Of a stretch of DNA of 64,000 bases, positions 38,265 to 47,492 are shown piece after piece (positions within the stretch are counted from its first letter, which is position 1; each line of letters opens with the position of its first letter). The position numbers and the translations under genes were made by a program. The notes under the pieces were generated by a model. That model saw only the letters and a list, made by a program, of their open reading frames with translations, was not told the origin of the DNA and made no database searches. The stretch lies in the NCBI RefSeq assembly GCF_014635205.1, contig NZ_BMCN01000001.1, positions 186,001 through 250,000 on the forward strand. Reading direction: 5' to 3'. This DNA is from Jeotgalicoccus aerolatus (GTDB lineage: Bacteria; Bacillota; Bacilli; Staphylococcales; Salinicoccaceae).

Positions 38265-39341
38265 ATGGATAAACAACTCGAAATGTTAAAAGACTTAACG
38301 GATGCCAACGGCATCGCCGGCTTTGAAACAGCCATTAAAAATAAAGTAAAAGAGTATTTAAATCCGCTGTCTGACGAAATTGTGGAAGATAATCTCGGCG
38401 GCGTTTTCGGCAAGAAAAAAGCCAAAGAGGGCGCAAAAACAATCTTAGTCGGCGGCCACTTAGATGAAATCGGCTTTATGGTGACTGAAATTGACGACAA
38501 GGGCTTTATTAAATTTACACCGGTCGGCGGCTGGTGGAATCAAGTGATGCTGTCCCAGCGCATGAGCATTACGACGGGTGACGGTAAAATAATTACTGGT
38601 GTAATTGGCTCTAAACCGCCGCATGTTTTAACACCTGAAGCACGAAAAAAACCAGTGGATATTAAAGACATGTTTATCGATATCGGTGTCGCGTCTAAAG
38701 AAGAAGCAGAGCAGGCCGGCGTGGCCCTCGGCGATATGATTACGCCGTACACCGAGTTTACAGAGATGGCGAACGAAAATTACTTGCTGGCTAAAGCGTG
38801 GGATAACCGTTTTGGTGTTGCGCTGTCGATCGACGTGATGAAAAATCTTGAAAAAGAAAATATTAATATTAACTTAGTGAGCGGGGCGACAGTCCAGGAA
38901 GAAGTGGGACTCCGCGGTGCTAAAGTTGCAGCGAATAAAGTAAAACCGGATCTCGCAATCGCAGTAGACGTTGGTCTCGCTATGGATACGCCGGGAATGA
39001 AATCCTCAAATGGCACAGGAGACCTCGGCAAAGGACCGCTCGTTCTATTAATGGACGGTTCAAATATCGGGCACGTGCCATTTAGAAAACATATATTAGA
39101 CGTTGCCAAAACGAAGGATATTCCTGTACAATTACAAGTCATTACCGGCGGCGGCACGGACTCAGGCGCCTTCCATGTATCAAACGACGGCGTGCCGTCT
39201 GTATCGATCGGCGTCCCGCTACGCTATATGCATTCAAACGTATCGATTATGCATAAGGAAGACTACAACAATGCAGTCAAACTGGTCACTGAAGTAGTGA
39301 AATCATTAAACGACGATAAGGTGGACGAAATCATTTGGTAA
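38265..39341 (+). CDS. ysdC: M42-family aminopeptidase (YsdC / glutamyl aminopeptidase-like)
   Basis: 358 residues. Cytoplasmic di-metal aminopeptidase forming large tetrahedral complexes in characterised relatives. Metal and catalytic motifs: GGHLDEIGFMV, AWDNRFGVALSIDV, TVQEEVGLRGAKVA, and AVDVG, with GGGTDSGAFHV late in the protein. GGGG ribosome-binding site 9 nt before ATG 38265. The downstream trmH start overlaps its stop by 7 bp. In Bacillus ysdC also lies between rplT and ysgA-pheS. Confidence 0.95.
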   Translation: MDKQLEMLKDLTDANGIAGFETAIKNKVKEYLNPLSDEIVEDNLGGVFGKKKAKEGAKTILVGGHLDEIGFMVTEIDDKGFIKFTPVGGWWNQVMLSQRMSITTGDGKIITGVIGSKPPHVLTPEARKKPVDIKDMFIDIGVASKEEAEQAGVALGDMITPYTEFTEMANENYLLAKAWDNRFGVALSIDVMKNLEKENININLVSGATVQEEVGLRGAKVAANKVKPDLAIAVDVGLAMDTPGMKSSNGTGDLGKGPLVLLMDGSNIGHVPFRKHILDVAKTKDIPVQLQVITGGGTDSGAFHVSNDGVPSVSIGVPLRYMHSNVSIMHKEDYNNAVKLVTEVVKSLNDDKVDEIIW

Positions 39342-40078
39342 AAGAAGTTATTTCTTCAAAAGATAACACGCGCATTAAAAATTACCGCAAGCTTCATACG
39401 GCGAAAGGCCGCAAAAAATCAAATCAGTTTTTAATCGAAGGTGTGCATTTAGTAGAAGAAGCAGTCAATTATAAACAGCCTGTCGATACGATTATTATCG
39501 AAGACGGCTTTAAACACGATTTAAACATCGATCATTTTAAAGTACTTTACGTTTCAAACGATGTAATGAAATCTTTATCGACTTTAGATACACCGCCTGG
39601 TATCGCTGCTGTAGTCAACCAGCAGGCACCCGGTAAAATTACGTATAACAGAGTATTATTATTAGAAGATGTGCAGGATCCCGGCAACCTCGGCACTTTA
39701 ATCAGAACGGCGGATGCTTTTGGCTTCAAGACGGTAATCGTCACGCCGGAAAGCGCAGACCCATACAACCCTAAAGTATTAAGAGGGGCTCAGGGCAGCC
39801 ACTTCCACTTAAACATGCTGCAGCGTGGGGCGCTCGAGGCGGCAGAAAGTTTTAAAGGAATTAAAATCGGCACATCGCTCGATGACGCGGTTTACATCGA
39901 TGACTTTAATAAGCCGGACGGTGATATCATGCTCGTTCTCGGCAACGAGGGCCGCGGCTTGACCGAACGGACGAAACAGCTGATGGATATCAATGCCAAA
40001 ATCAGTATGCCGGGCATGAGCGAGAGTTTAAACGTAGCAATTGCCGGTGCAATTTTGATGCATCATTTTAAATCTTGA
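39335..40078 (+). CDS. ysgA: TrmH-family RNA 2'-O-methyltransferase (YsgA)
   Basis: 247 residues from TTG 39335 with AAGGTGG 10 nt upstream, inside the end of ysdC. SpoU/TrmH knot methylase: N-terminal substrate-binding part (FLIEGVHLVEEAV), then motif 1 LLEDVQDPGNLGTLIRTADAFG, motif 2 LVLGNEGRGL and motif 3 SLNVAIAGAIL. Uses SAM to methylate a ribose in rRNA or tRNA; the target is not known. Upstream of pheS as in Bacillus. Confidence 0.93.
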   Translation: MVKEVISSKDNTRIKNYRKLHTAKGRKKSNQFLIEGVHLVEEAVNYKQPVDTIIIEDGFKHDLNIDHFKVLYVSNDVMKSLSTLDTPPGIAAVVNQQAPGKITYNRVLLLEDVQDPGNLGTLIRTADAFGFKTVIVTPESADPYNPKVLRGAQGSHFHLNMLQRGALEAAESFKGIKIGTSLDDAVYIDDFNKPDGDIMLVLGNEGRGLTERTKQLMDINAKISMPGMSESLNVAIAGAILMHHFKS

Positions 40079-40102
40079 TTTTAAGTGTAATTTGGTTATA
40101 AT
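40075..40102 (+). promoter_or_regulatory. Putative sigmaA promoter for pheST
   Basis: TTGATT, 16-bp spacer, TATAAT, overlapping the ysgA stop codon and preceding the T-box leader. Confidence 0.65.
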
Positions 40103-40114
40103 TAATGTAACAAA

Positions 40115-40342
40115 GTTATAAATTTACTTCGGTTGAAGTTAGGAATAAATGATTATCGAGACCGGTCCAGAGAACATTAATATCAGCTGAAAATTAATGT
40201 GCGGTTTTAATCAGTGTTCACCTGATTGATGAAGTATGCGGGAGACGCCACCATATCGGCGTATTTAAGTGTCTGCGTATGCAGAAAATTAGGTGGTACC
40301 ACGGAACTCCGTCCTTTTATGAGGGCGGGGTTTTTTTCTTTT
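40115..40342 (+). promoter_or_regulatory. T-box leader of pheST (phenylalanine)
   Basis: T-box sequence AGGTGGTACCACGG at about 40291-40304; terminator AACTCCGTCC ... GGGCGGGGTT with T run (40305-40338). Specifier TTC (Phe) at 40217-40219 within GTGTTCACCTGATT, the same surroundings as the thrS specifier. Senses uncharged tRNA-Phe. With the promoter this fills the gap between ysgA and pheS. Confidence 0.93.
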
Positions 40343-40371
40343 AAATTTATATAAAAATCAGGAGTGATGAT

Positions 40372-41436
40372 ATGACAGTGGAAATGGAAACAATCCAGCT
40401 CGAGTTTAACGATAAATTAAGCGCAGTCGATAATTCTAAAGCTTTATCGGATTTACGCGTAGAATATTTAGGTAAAAAAGGTAAAGTGACAGGTTTGATG
40501 AAAGAAATGAAAAATCTGTCGAATGAAGAACGTCCGGCATACGGCCAAAAAGTCAACGTCTTGAGAAATGAGATTGAAACGGCTATTGCTGAACTGGAAA
40601 CAGAACTGTCAGCAGCAGCGATGAAAGAAAAACTGCAGGCTGAAACGATCGACGTCACTTTGCCGGGACGCACGATGGATATCGGCGGCTCCAACCCGAT
40701 CGACCGCATCGTTGAAGACATTGAAGATTTCTTTATCGGCCTCGGTTATGAAATTAAAGAGGGTTATGAAGTTGAACAGGATTACTACAACTTCGAGGCG
40801 CTGAACCTTCCAAAATCACACCCGGCGCGCGATATGCAGGATACGTTCTATATTTCTGAAGAGATTCTTCTACGGACACATACGTCACCGGTGCAGGCGC
40901 GCACACTTGAAGCGCAAAAGGGTGAAGGCCCGGTTAAAATTATTTGTCCGGGTAAAGTTTACCGCAGAGACAGCGATGATGCGACACACTCACATCAGTT
41001 TACACAGATTGAAGGGCTCGTTGTCGATAAAAACATCCATTTAAGCGATTTAAAAGGCACGCTCGAATTATTTGCGAAAGAAATATTCGGGGACGACAGA
41101 GAAGTGCGTCTTCGTCCGAGTTATTTCCCCTTCACTGAACCGAGTGTTGAAGTGGATATTTCCTGCTTCAAATGTAAAGGGGCAGGCTGTAACGTCTGCA
41201 AACAATCCGGCTGGATTGAAATTTTAGGTGCCGGCATGGTGCACCCGAACGTGCTTGAAATGGCTGGTTTTGATTCAAAAGAATATTCAGGATTTGCCTT
41301 CGGTATGGGACCAGACCGCGTGGCAATGTTGAAATACGGTATCGAAGATATCCGTCATTTATATACGAACGATTTAAGATTTATCGATCAATTTATTCCG
41401 ACAGAAGATGGAGGCGAAGCGCATGCAAGTATCTAA
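40372..41436 (+). CDS. pheS: Phenylalanyl-tRNA synthetase alpha subunit
   Basis: 354 residues. Catalytic subunit of the alpha2beta2 enzyme. N-terminal coiled coil (about 1-90) then the class II core with FNFEALN-like [32 protein letters not shown], and motif 3 [21 protein letters not shown] ribosome-binding site, spacing 7. A [14 protein letters not shown] cysteine-rich stretch near 265-275 is normal for the family. pheT starts inside its last codons. Confidence 0.97.
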   Translation: MTVEMETIQLEFNDKLSAVDNSKALSDLRVEYLGKKGKVTGLMKEMKNLSNEERPAYGQKVNVLRNEIETAIAELETELSAAAMKEKLQAETIDVTLPGRTMDIGGSNPIDRIVEDIEDFFIGLGYEIKEGYEVEQDYYNFEALNLPKSHPARDMQDTFYISEEILLRTHTSPVQARTLEAQKGEGPVKIICPGKVYRRDSDDATHSHQFTQIEGLVVDKNIHLSDLKGTLELFAKEIFGDDREVRLRPSYFPFTEPSVEVDISCFKCKGAGCNVCKQSGWIEILGAGMVHPNVLEMAGFDSKEYSGFAFGMGPDRVAMLKYGIEDIRHLYTNDLRFIDQFIPTEDGGEAHASI

Positions 41437-43825
41437 AGAATGGCTTAAGACGTTTATCGACATCGATGTGCCGACAAATGAACTCTCAGAAAAAATTACG
41501 CGCGGCGGTATTGAAGTCGACGATATTATCGACTATACGGCGGACATTAAAAATCTCGTCGTCGGTTATGTTAAATCAGTTAAACCGCACCCTGAAGCGG
41601 ACCGTCTGAACTTATGTGAAGTCGATACCGGTGAAGAAGTGACGCAAATCGTCTGCGGTGCACCGAACGTCCAGGCTGACAGCTACGTTATCGTATCTAA
41701 AGTCGGCGGCAGACTGCCAGGCGGCGTTAAGATCAAGCGTGCTAAACTGCGCGGCGAAGTATCGGAAGGCATGATTTGTTCACTGCAGGAAATCGGTGTG
41801 AAAGAAGAATTCGTACCGGCTGAATACCAGGATGGTATTTTCATTTTTAATACAGCACAGACACCTGGTGAAGATGCACTGACTGCTTTGTATTTAAACG
41901 ATCAGGTGCTCGAGTTTGATTTAACGCCAAACCGTAAAGATGCCTTGTCGATGATCGGTGCAGCATATGAAACGAGCGCGCTGTTCGGAGGGGACGTTAA
42001 AGCGCCTGAATCATCAGTGTCTGAAATCGATGATGTGATTACGATGAACATCGAAAACAGCGACAGTGAAGCGGTGCCGTTTTACGCAGTCCGCGAAGTG
42101 AAAAATGTTGAAATTAAACCTGCGCCGCTTTGGATGCAGATCCGATTAATTAAAGCAGGCATTAGACCGATTAACAACGTCGTTGATATTTCCAACTACG
42201 TTTTAATGGAATACGGCCAGCCGCTCCATATGTTTGACCGCGATACGATCGGTTCAGATAAAATCGTCACGCGCCTGGCTAAAAAAGATGAAGCTTTCAC
42301 GACGCTGGACGGTAAAGAACGCACGCTGACTGAAAATGATATCGTAATTACTAACGGCGAAGTACCGATTGCACTTGCCGGCGTGATGGGCGGCCTGGAT
42401 TCAGAAGTGACGGCTCAAACTGTCAATGTCGTGATCGAGTCAGCTTTATTCGACCCGGTTAAAGTCCGTAAAACGAGCAGCCGTCTGAACCTTCGCAGTG
42501 AAGCATCACAGCGATTTGAAAAAGGTGTCTCTCACGAATTTATTTTACCGGCAGTTAACCGTGCAGCCCACCTGCTTGAAAAATACGCGGGCGGAAAAAC
42601 GCTTAAAGGTATCGCGAGCGAAGGCGCATTGAACCTAGAGCCCGGCGTCATTCAAACGTCTGCATCATTTATTAATAACCGGCTCGGCACGGATTTATCC
42701 CACGCTGATATTTTAGAAACTTTAGAAAAACTTGGCCTTGGTGCTGAAGAAACTTCAGACGGTATTAACGTCATTATTCCGTCGCGCCGCGATGATTTGA
42801 AAATTCCGGAAGATATTTCTGAAGAAGTCGCACGGATATTCGGTTACGACAATATTCCTTCAACGCTGCCGGAATATTCAACGATTACACCGGGACGTTT
42901 ATCGGATGAGCAGAGTGAAGTGCGTGTCATTAAACGCCAATTAAACGCTCAAGGCTTCTCTCAGGCGATAAACTACGCATTAACGAGCAAAAAACGCATC
43001 GGTGAATTTACGGATTTAAGTGAGTCGCTCGCTTTACTCATGCCGATGAGTGAGGACCGCGCGGTCTTAAGAACATCGCTGGTGCCGCACCTCGTCGATA
43101 ACGCCATGTATAATGTGAATCGCCAGCAGAAAAATGTGTCTCTGTTTGAAATCGGTAAAATTTTCGTGACGAACGGTCAGGATCAGCTGCCGGACGAAGT
43201 GGAAATGCTTGCGGGAATCGTGACGGGCGAACAGCATAAGACGGCCTGGACGCAATCATTTGTACCGTCGGATTTCTATACGGTTAAAGGGGTGCTCAAC
43301 GCGCTCTTTGCAAAACTCAGTCTGGCAGAACGCGTATCGTACGTGCAGGCTGCTCCGCACGATGAGCTGCACCCCGGCCGCACCGCTGAAATCTATTTAG
43401 ACGATAAAAAAATCGGATTCGCCGGCGAACTGCACCCGCAGTACGCTGAGGACTACGATTTAGGTCAGACAGCAGTCTTTGAAATTAATTTAGCAGAAGT
43501 GCTGAAAATTAAAACGGGCAGTATTTTATATGAATTCCTGCCTAAATATCCTTCAATGTCACGCGACGTTGCGTTGGAAGTCGACAGCAGCGTCAACGTA
43601 TCAGAAATTATTGACGTGATTAAAGACGCTGCGCCGAAATATTTAACAGACGTTTATCCGTTTGATATATATGAAGGCGAGCATATGGCAGACGGTAAAA
43701 AATCTGTCGCGCTGCACCTGACATATTTAAATAGAGAAAAAACACTGACAGACAAAGACATTGAAGCACTGCACACACCGGTGGAAGACGCGCTGGTTAA
43801 AGCAGGCTATACCGTCAGAGGATAG
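41423..43825 (+). CDS. pheT: Phenylalanyl-tRNA synthetase beta subunit
   Basis: 800 residues from ATG 41423 ([11 protein letters not shown]) with GGAGG 8 nt before, overlapping pheS by 14 bp. Carries the tRNA-binding OB domain (about 40-150), B3/4 editing domain (about 205-390), B5, and the C-terminal anticodon-recognition FDX-ACB domain (about 705-800; [16 protein letters not shown]). Edits Tyr-tRNA-Phe. Followed by a terminator and then a repeat array in the place of rnhC. Confidence 0.97.
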   Translation: MQVSKEWLKTFIDIDVPTNELSEKITRGGIEVDDIIDYTADIKNLVVGYVKSVKPHPEADRLNLCEVDTGEEVTQIVCGAPNVQADSYVIVSKVGGRLPGGVKIKRAKLRGEVSEGMICSLQEIGVKEEFVPAEYQDGIFIFNTAQTPGEDALTALYLNDQVLEFDLTPNRKDALSMIGAAYETSALFGGDVKAPESSVSEIDDVITMNIENSDSEAVPFYAVREVKNVEIKPAPLWMQIRLIKAGIRPINNVVDISNYVLMEYGQPLHMFDRDTIGSDKIVTRLAKKDEAFTTLDGKERTLTENDIVITNGEVPIALAGVMGGLDSEVTAQTVNVVIESALFDPVKVRKTSSRLNLRSEASQRFEKGVSHEFILPAVNRAAHLLEKYAGGKTLKGIASEGALNLEPGVIQTSASFINNRLGTDLSHADILETLEKLGLGAEETSDGINVIIPSRRDDLKIPEDISEEVARIFGYDNIPSTLPEYSTITPGRLSDEQSEVRVIKRQLNAQGFSQAINYALTSKKRIGEFTDLSESLALLMPMSEDRAVLRTSLVPHLVDNAMYNVNRQQKNVSLFEIGKIFVTNGQDQLPDEVEMLAGIVTGEQHKTAWTQSFVPSDFYTVKGVLNALFAKLSLAERVSYVQAAPHDELHPGRTAEIYLDDKKIGFAGELHPQYAEDYDLGQTAVFEINLAEVLKIKTGSILYEFLPKYPSMSRDVALEVDSSVNVSEIIDVIKDAAPKYLTDVYPFDIYEGEHMADGKKSVALHLTYLNREKTLTDKDIEALHTPVEDALVKAGYTVRG

Positions 43826-43842
43826 AAAAGTTTTCAAATTTA

Positions 43843-43880
43843 AGCAGGGACGAGACAATCGCCCCTGCTTTTTTTATTTT
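43843..43880 (+). terminator. Terminator after pheT
   Basis: AGCAGGG-ACGAGACAATCGC-CCCTGCT followed by seven T. Confidence 0.85.
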
Positions 43881-43933
43881 TAGGAGAATGCTCGTGGGCG
43901 ATCATTCGAGGATTTTGGCTGTGGCTTATTTGT

Positions 43934-44830
43934 GAGCAGGGTTGCGGATTTTGTGCTGAGTTTGCTCGTTTTTTGAGGGATTGTGAGCAGGGTCGTGAAA
44001 TTTGAGGTGAGCTTGCTCATTTTCGTTGTGATTGTGAGCAGGCTTGCCAATTTTAAGCAGACCTTGCACATTTTCCTTGGGATTATGAGCAGGAACGTGG
44101 ATTTTGTGCTGACCTTGCTCGTTTTCGTTGCAATTATGAGCAGGCTTGCCAATTTTAAGCAGACCTTGCTCATTATCGTTGTGATTGTGAGCAGGCTTGC
44201 CAATTTTAAGCAGACCTTGCACATTTTCCTTGGGATTATGAGCAGGGTCGTGGAATTTGTGCTGAGCTTGCTCGTTTTCCTTGCAATTATGAGCAGGCTC
44301 GTCAATTTTATGCTGACCTTGCTCATTTTCGTTGTGATTGTGAGCAGGCTTGCCAATTTTAAGCAGACCTTGCACATTTTCCTTGGGATTATGAGCAGGG
44401 TCGTGGAATTTGTGCTGAGCTTGCTCGTTTTCCTTGCAATTATGAGCAGGCTCGTCAATTTTATGCTGACCTTGCTCATTTTCGTTGTGATTGTGAGCAG
44501 GCTTGCCAATTTTAAGCAGACCTTGCACATTTTCCTTGGGATTATGAGCAGGGTCGTGGAATTTGTGCTGAGCTTGCTCGTTTTCGTTGCAATTATGAGC
44601 AGGCTTGCCAATTTTGAGCAGACCTTGCACATTTTCACCGTCATTATGAGCAGGCTCGTCAATTTTATGCTGACCTTGCTCGTTTTCCTTGCAATTATGA
44701 GCAGGAACGTGGACTTTGTGCTGACCTTGCTCATTATCGCTGCCATTATGAGCAAGCTCGCCAATTTTAAGCAGACCTTGCTCATTTTCACGGCGATCAC
44801 GAGCAGGCTTGCCAATTTTGTGCTATGACC
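43934..44830 (+). repeat. Tandem array of 51-bp quasi-palindromic repeats, 17 full units plus a partial
   Basis: Units begin with GAGCAGG (once GAGCAAG) at 43934 and every 51 bp to 44801 without exception. Consensus: GAGCAGG at the left, an ATTTT centre, then GCTGACCTTGC[AT]C, and a 17-bp linker of type RTTTTCSTTGNRATTRT. The ends GAGCA and TTGCTC are complementary, so each unit can form a bulged hairpin of about 34 nt. A 153-bp three-unit block is repeated: 44189-44341 and 44342-44494 read identically and a third copy starts at 44495. A degenerate half unit may precede (43885-43933). Open frames occur on both strands because the period is 17 codons. The gap 43826-44951 holds nothing else besides the pheT terminator and the zapA start region. 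Confidence 0.95.
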
Positions 44831-44951
44831 AAGCCCAGCGGCCTATACCGCATCATTTTAATTCCTTGTATTCACATTATGGGATAAGTATAATAAAATA
44901 TTGAAATAGGTAAATGTGTCAGAAATTATATTGAGATGGGGGCAATGTCAC

Positions 44952-45221
44952 ATGAGCGGTAAAAAAACACGCATTGCTGTAAACATATATAATGACTATT
45001 ATACGCTGGTCGGCCAGGAGGATCCGGCGCATCTGAGAGAGGTGGCTGCCCGGGTGGACAGCGATATTAAAGCGATTGCTTCGAAAAATCCCGGCTTGGA
45101 TACGAAGCGTAAAGCGGTGCTTACAGCTTGTAATATCATGGATGATTATATAAAGTTAAAAGAAAAATATGATGCGCTCGAACGTGAGAACAGCGCACTG
45201 AAAAAGGGAACTAATTTATGA
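44952..45221 (+). CDS. zapA: Cell division protein ZapA
   Basis: 89 residues from ATG 44952 (MSGKKTRIAVNIYNDYYTLVG); the longer open frame start at 44916 lacks a ribosome-binding site, while a G-rich GATGGGGG precedes 44952. Promotes FtsZ bundling at the Z-ring. N-terminal beta-strand domain with YTLVGQEDPAHLREVAARVD and a C-terminal coiled coil (about 60-89). ATGA overlap with cvpA shows an operon zapA-cvpA-polX-mutS2. Confidence 0.93.
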   Translation: MSGKKTRIAVNIYNDYYTLVGQEDPAHLREVAARVDSDIKAIASKNPGLDTKRKAVLTACNIMDDYIKLKEKYDALERENSALKKGTNL

Positions 45222-45751
45222 CTTTAATACTTTTAATTATACTTTTAATCGGGCTGATTGTCGGTTACCGCCGCGGCGCAGTGCTCCAGCTGCTCCACTT
45301 AATCGGTACCATATCAGCACTGATTATCGCTTCATTAAATTACGAAACACTCGGCAGCAAGTTTTATTTAGTGATGCCGTATCCGTCAACTGCACAGGAA
45401 AATCCAAATTCCGTACTCAGTGAAGTGGCTAATCTTGAGTATGCTTACTATTATATGTTTGCGTTTTTTATCATTTTTATAGTGAGTAAGGTGATTATTC
45501 AAATTATCGTGAGCGGTTTTGACTACTTGCAACAAATTACTTCAAGCGGCTTGTTTTCAAGTATCGCGGGCACAGTGCTCGGCTTGATTGAGGCGGTATA
45601 CTTACTCGTTGTTATTTTATTTTTCATTGCAACCATTCCTTATTTCCCAATACAGGAAGGGCTTGCTGATTCCGGCCTGGCCTCATTTATAATGGAACAC
45701 ACATTTATAGTATCGGACAAATTAATAGAATGGATACAAGTAGAGTCATAG
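45218..45751 (+). CDS. cvpA: CvpA-family membrane protein
   Basis: 177 residues, four hydrophobic helices (about 2-36, 71-95, 110-140 region). YshB/CvpA family, named for colicin V production in E. coli; the role in Gram-positives is unknown. Start ATG overlaps the zapA stop by 4 bp. Conserved between zapA and polX in Bacillales. Confidence 0.92.
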   Translation: MTLILLIILLIGLIVGYRRGAVLQLLHLIGTISALIIASLNYETLGSKFYLVMPYPSTAQENPNSVLSEVANLEYAYYYMFAFFIIFIVSKVIIQIIVSGFDYLQQITSSGLFSSIAGTVLGLIEAVYLLVVILFFIATIPYFPIQEGLADSGLASFIMEHTFIVSDKLIEWIQVES

Positions 45752-45779
45752 AGATATGGCTCTTTTTTCGGAGGTAGAC

Positions 45780-47492
45780 ATGACTAAAAAAGATGTAATC
45801 AGACTGCTCGAGAAAATTGCGGTCTATATGGAATTGAATTTGGAGAACCCGTTTAAAGTATCGGCCTACAGAAAAGCGGCAGCGGCTTTAGAAACTGACG
45901 GGCGGACACTCGACGAGATTTCCGATTTCAGCGAACTCAAAGGTATCGGCAAGGGCACGAATGACGTCATTACCGAATTCGTGCAGACAGGCAAATCATC
46001 GGTCCTTAAAGATTTAACCGATAAAGTCCCGCCGGGCCTGATCCGTATGCTGAAACTCCCGACCCTCGGTCCGAAGAAAATTGCGAAAATCCACGATGCC
46101 CTCGGCATCGATACGCTGGAAGGATTAAAGGCTGCGTGTGAAAACAATGAAGTCAGCGCGCTGTCAGGCTTCGGCAAAAAGACTGAAGAGAATATTTTAA
46201 AATCGATTGAAACCGTGCTGAACCGGCCGGAACGCTATCCGATTAACCGTATTTTAAAATTCAAGCAGGTCATCACTGATGTGATCGACACAATCCCGGG
46301 CGTGGAACGTTACGATATGACGGGCAGCGGCCGCCGGACCAAAGAAACGTCCAGGGATTTGGACTTTATCGTTAAAGTGGAGGATTATCAATTATTTACT
46401 CAGACGATGATTGAACAAAATTTCGTCACAGAAATTGTCTCCCAGGGCGATAAAAAACTATCCCTTGAAATCGAACATGATTTCGATAAAATTAACGTCG
46501 ACTTCAGATTTGTAAACGGCGACGAGTATATTTCTACGCTGCAGCATTTTACAGGCTCAAAAGAGCATAATGTTAAAATGCGTCAGATTGCGAAAAGCCG
46601 CGGCGAGAAAATTAGCGAGTACGGTGTTGAAACACCTGACGGTCTGAAGACGTTTCAATCAGAAGAAGAATTTTATCATTATTTTGATTTACCTTATATT
46701 CCACCGGCGATGCGCGAAACAGGCAAGGAAACCGATATCGACATTTCAGAAATTGTCAGTCTGTCGGATATTAAAGGCGACCTGCATATGCACACGGTGT
46801 ACAGCGACGGTGCCAACAGCATCCGGGAAATGGTTGAAGCTGCGCGCGAAAAAAACTACAGCTACATCGTTATTACCGACCATTCGAAAAGTCTGCGTGT
46901 GGCTAACGGCTTAAGTGACGAACGCCTGCTTGAGCAGCTGGAAGAAATCAGGGCAATCGATCAGGAATACGATGATATCGATGTTTACAGCGGGACAGAA
47001 ATGGATATTTTAGCCGATGGAACGCTCGATTATTCTGATGAAATACTCAGCCAGCTGGATTATGTCATCGCAGCCATTCATTCGAGTTTCCAGCAATCGG
47101 AAGAAGACATTATGCACCGTTTAAAAACGGCTATGGATAATCCGTACGTCCGTCACATTGCGCATCCGACCGGACGTTTAATTGGTGTCAGAGACGGTTA
47201 CCCAGTAAATATGGAAGAACTTTTTGACTATGCCGAAAAAACGAACACAATTTTGGAAATTAACGCCAATCCACAGCGGCTCGACTTATCGAGCGATGCG
47301 ATCGCCAATCAGAATGTCATGTTTACAGTGAATACTGATGCGCACCATACCGATCATTTAGACTTTATGCATTACGGTGTGTCGACACTGCAAAAAGGAT
47401 TTGTTAAAACCTCCCAAGTTTTAAACACTTTATCAAGAGAAGAATTTAAAGCATATATTAATAAAGATAAGCAGAGTGATATTAATGAATGA
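45780..47492 (+). CDS. polX: Family X DNA polymerase / PHP exonuclease PolX
   Basis: 570 residues from ATG 45780 (MTKKDVIRLLEK) with GGAGG 5 nt upstream, the length of staphylococcal PolX. HhH and lyase-like N-terminus (LKGIGKGTNDVITEF), pol X nucleotidyltransferase core (YDMTGSGRRTKETSRDLDFI with the DxD pair) and a C-terminal PHP domain from about 335 (DLHMHTVYSDG, ITDHSKS, IAHPTGR, NTDAHHTDHL), giving gap-filling and 3'-exonuclease activity in base-excision repair. mutS2 overlaps its end by 8 bp. Confidence 0.96.
   Translation: MTKKDVIRLLEKIAVYMELNLENPFKVSAYRKAAAALETDGRTLDEISDFSELKGIGKGTNDVITEFVQTGKSSVLKDLTDKVPPGLIRMLKLPTLGPKKIAKIHDALGIDTLEGLKAACENNEVSALSGFGKKTEENILKSIETVLNRPERYPINRILKFKQVITDVIDTIPGVERYDMTGSGRRTKETSRDLDFIVKVEDYQLFTQTMIEQNFVTEIVSQGDKKLSLEIEHDFDKINVDFRFVNGDEYISTLQHFTGSKEHNVKMRQIAKSRGEKISEYGVETPDGLKTFQSEEEFYHYFDLPYIPPAMRETGKETDIDISEIVSLSDIKGDLHMHTVYSDGANSIREMVEAAREKNYSYIVITDHSKSLRVANGLSDERLLEQLEEIRAIDQEYDDIDVYSGTEMDILADGTLDYSDEILSQLDYVIAAIHSSFQQSEEDIMHRLKTAMDNPYVRHIAHPTGRLIGVRDGYPVNMEELFDYAEKTNTILEINANPQRLDLSSDAIANQNVMFTVNTDAHHTDHLDFMHYGVSTLQKGFVKTSQVLNTLSREEFKAYINKDKQSDINE

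Noticed and set aside
40340-40721. Minus-strand frame of 124 residues over pheS
   Set aside because: Shadow of pheS; no ribosome-binding site.
43880-44828. Long open frames of 234-311 residues on both strands over the array
   Set aside because: They exist because the repeat period is 17 codons and stops are absent; no ribosome-binding site or promoter is evident and several frames are open at once.
43934-44830. CRISPR array
   Set aside because: Period of 51 bp is too short, variation is spread over the whole unit, the same units recur as identical blocks, and no cas genes are in the window.
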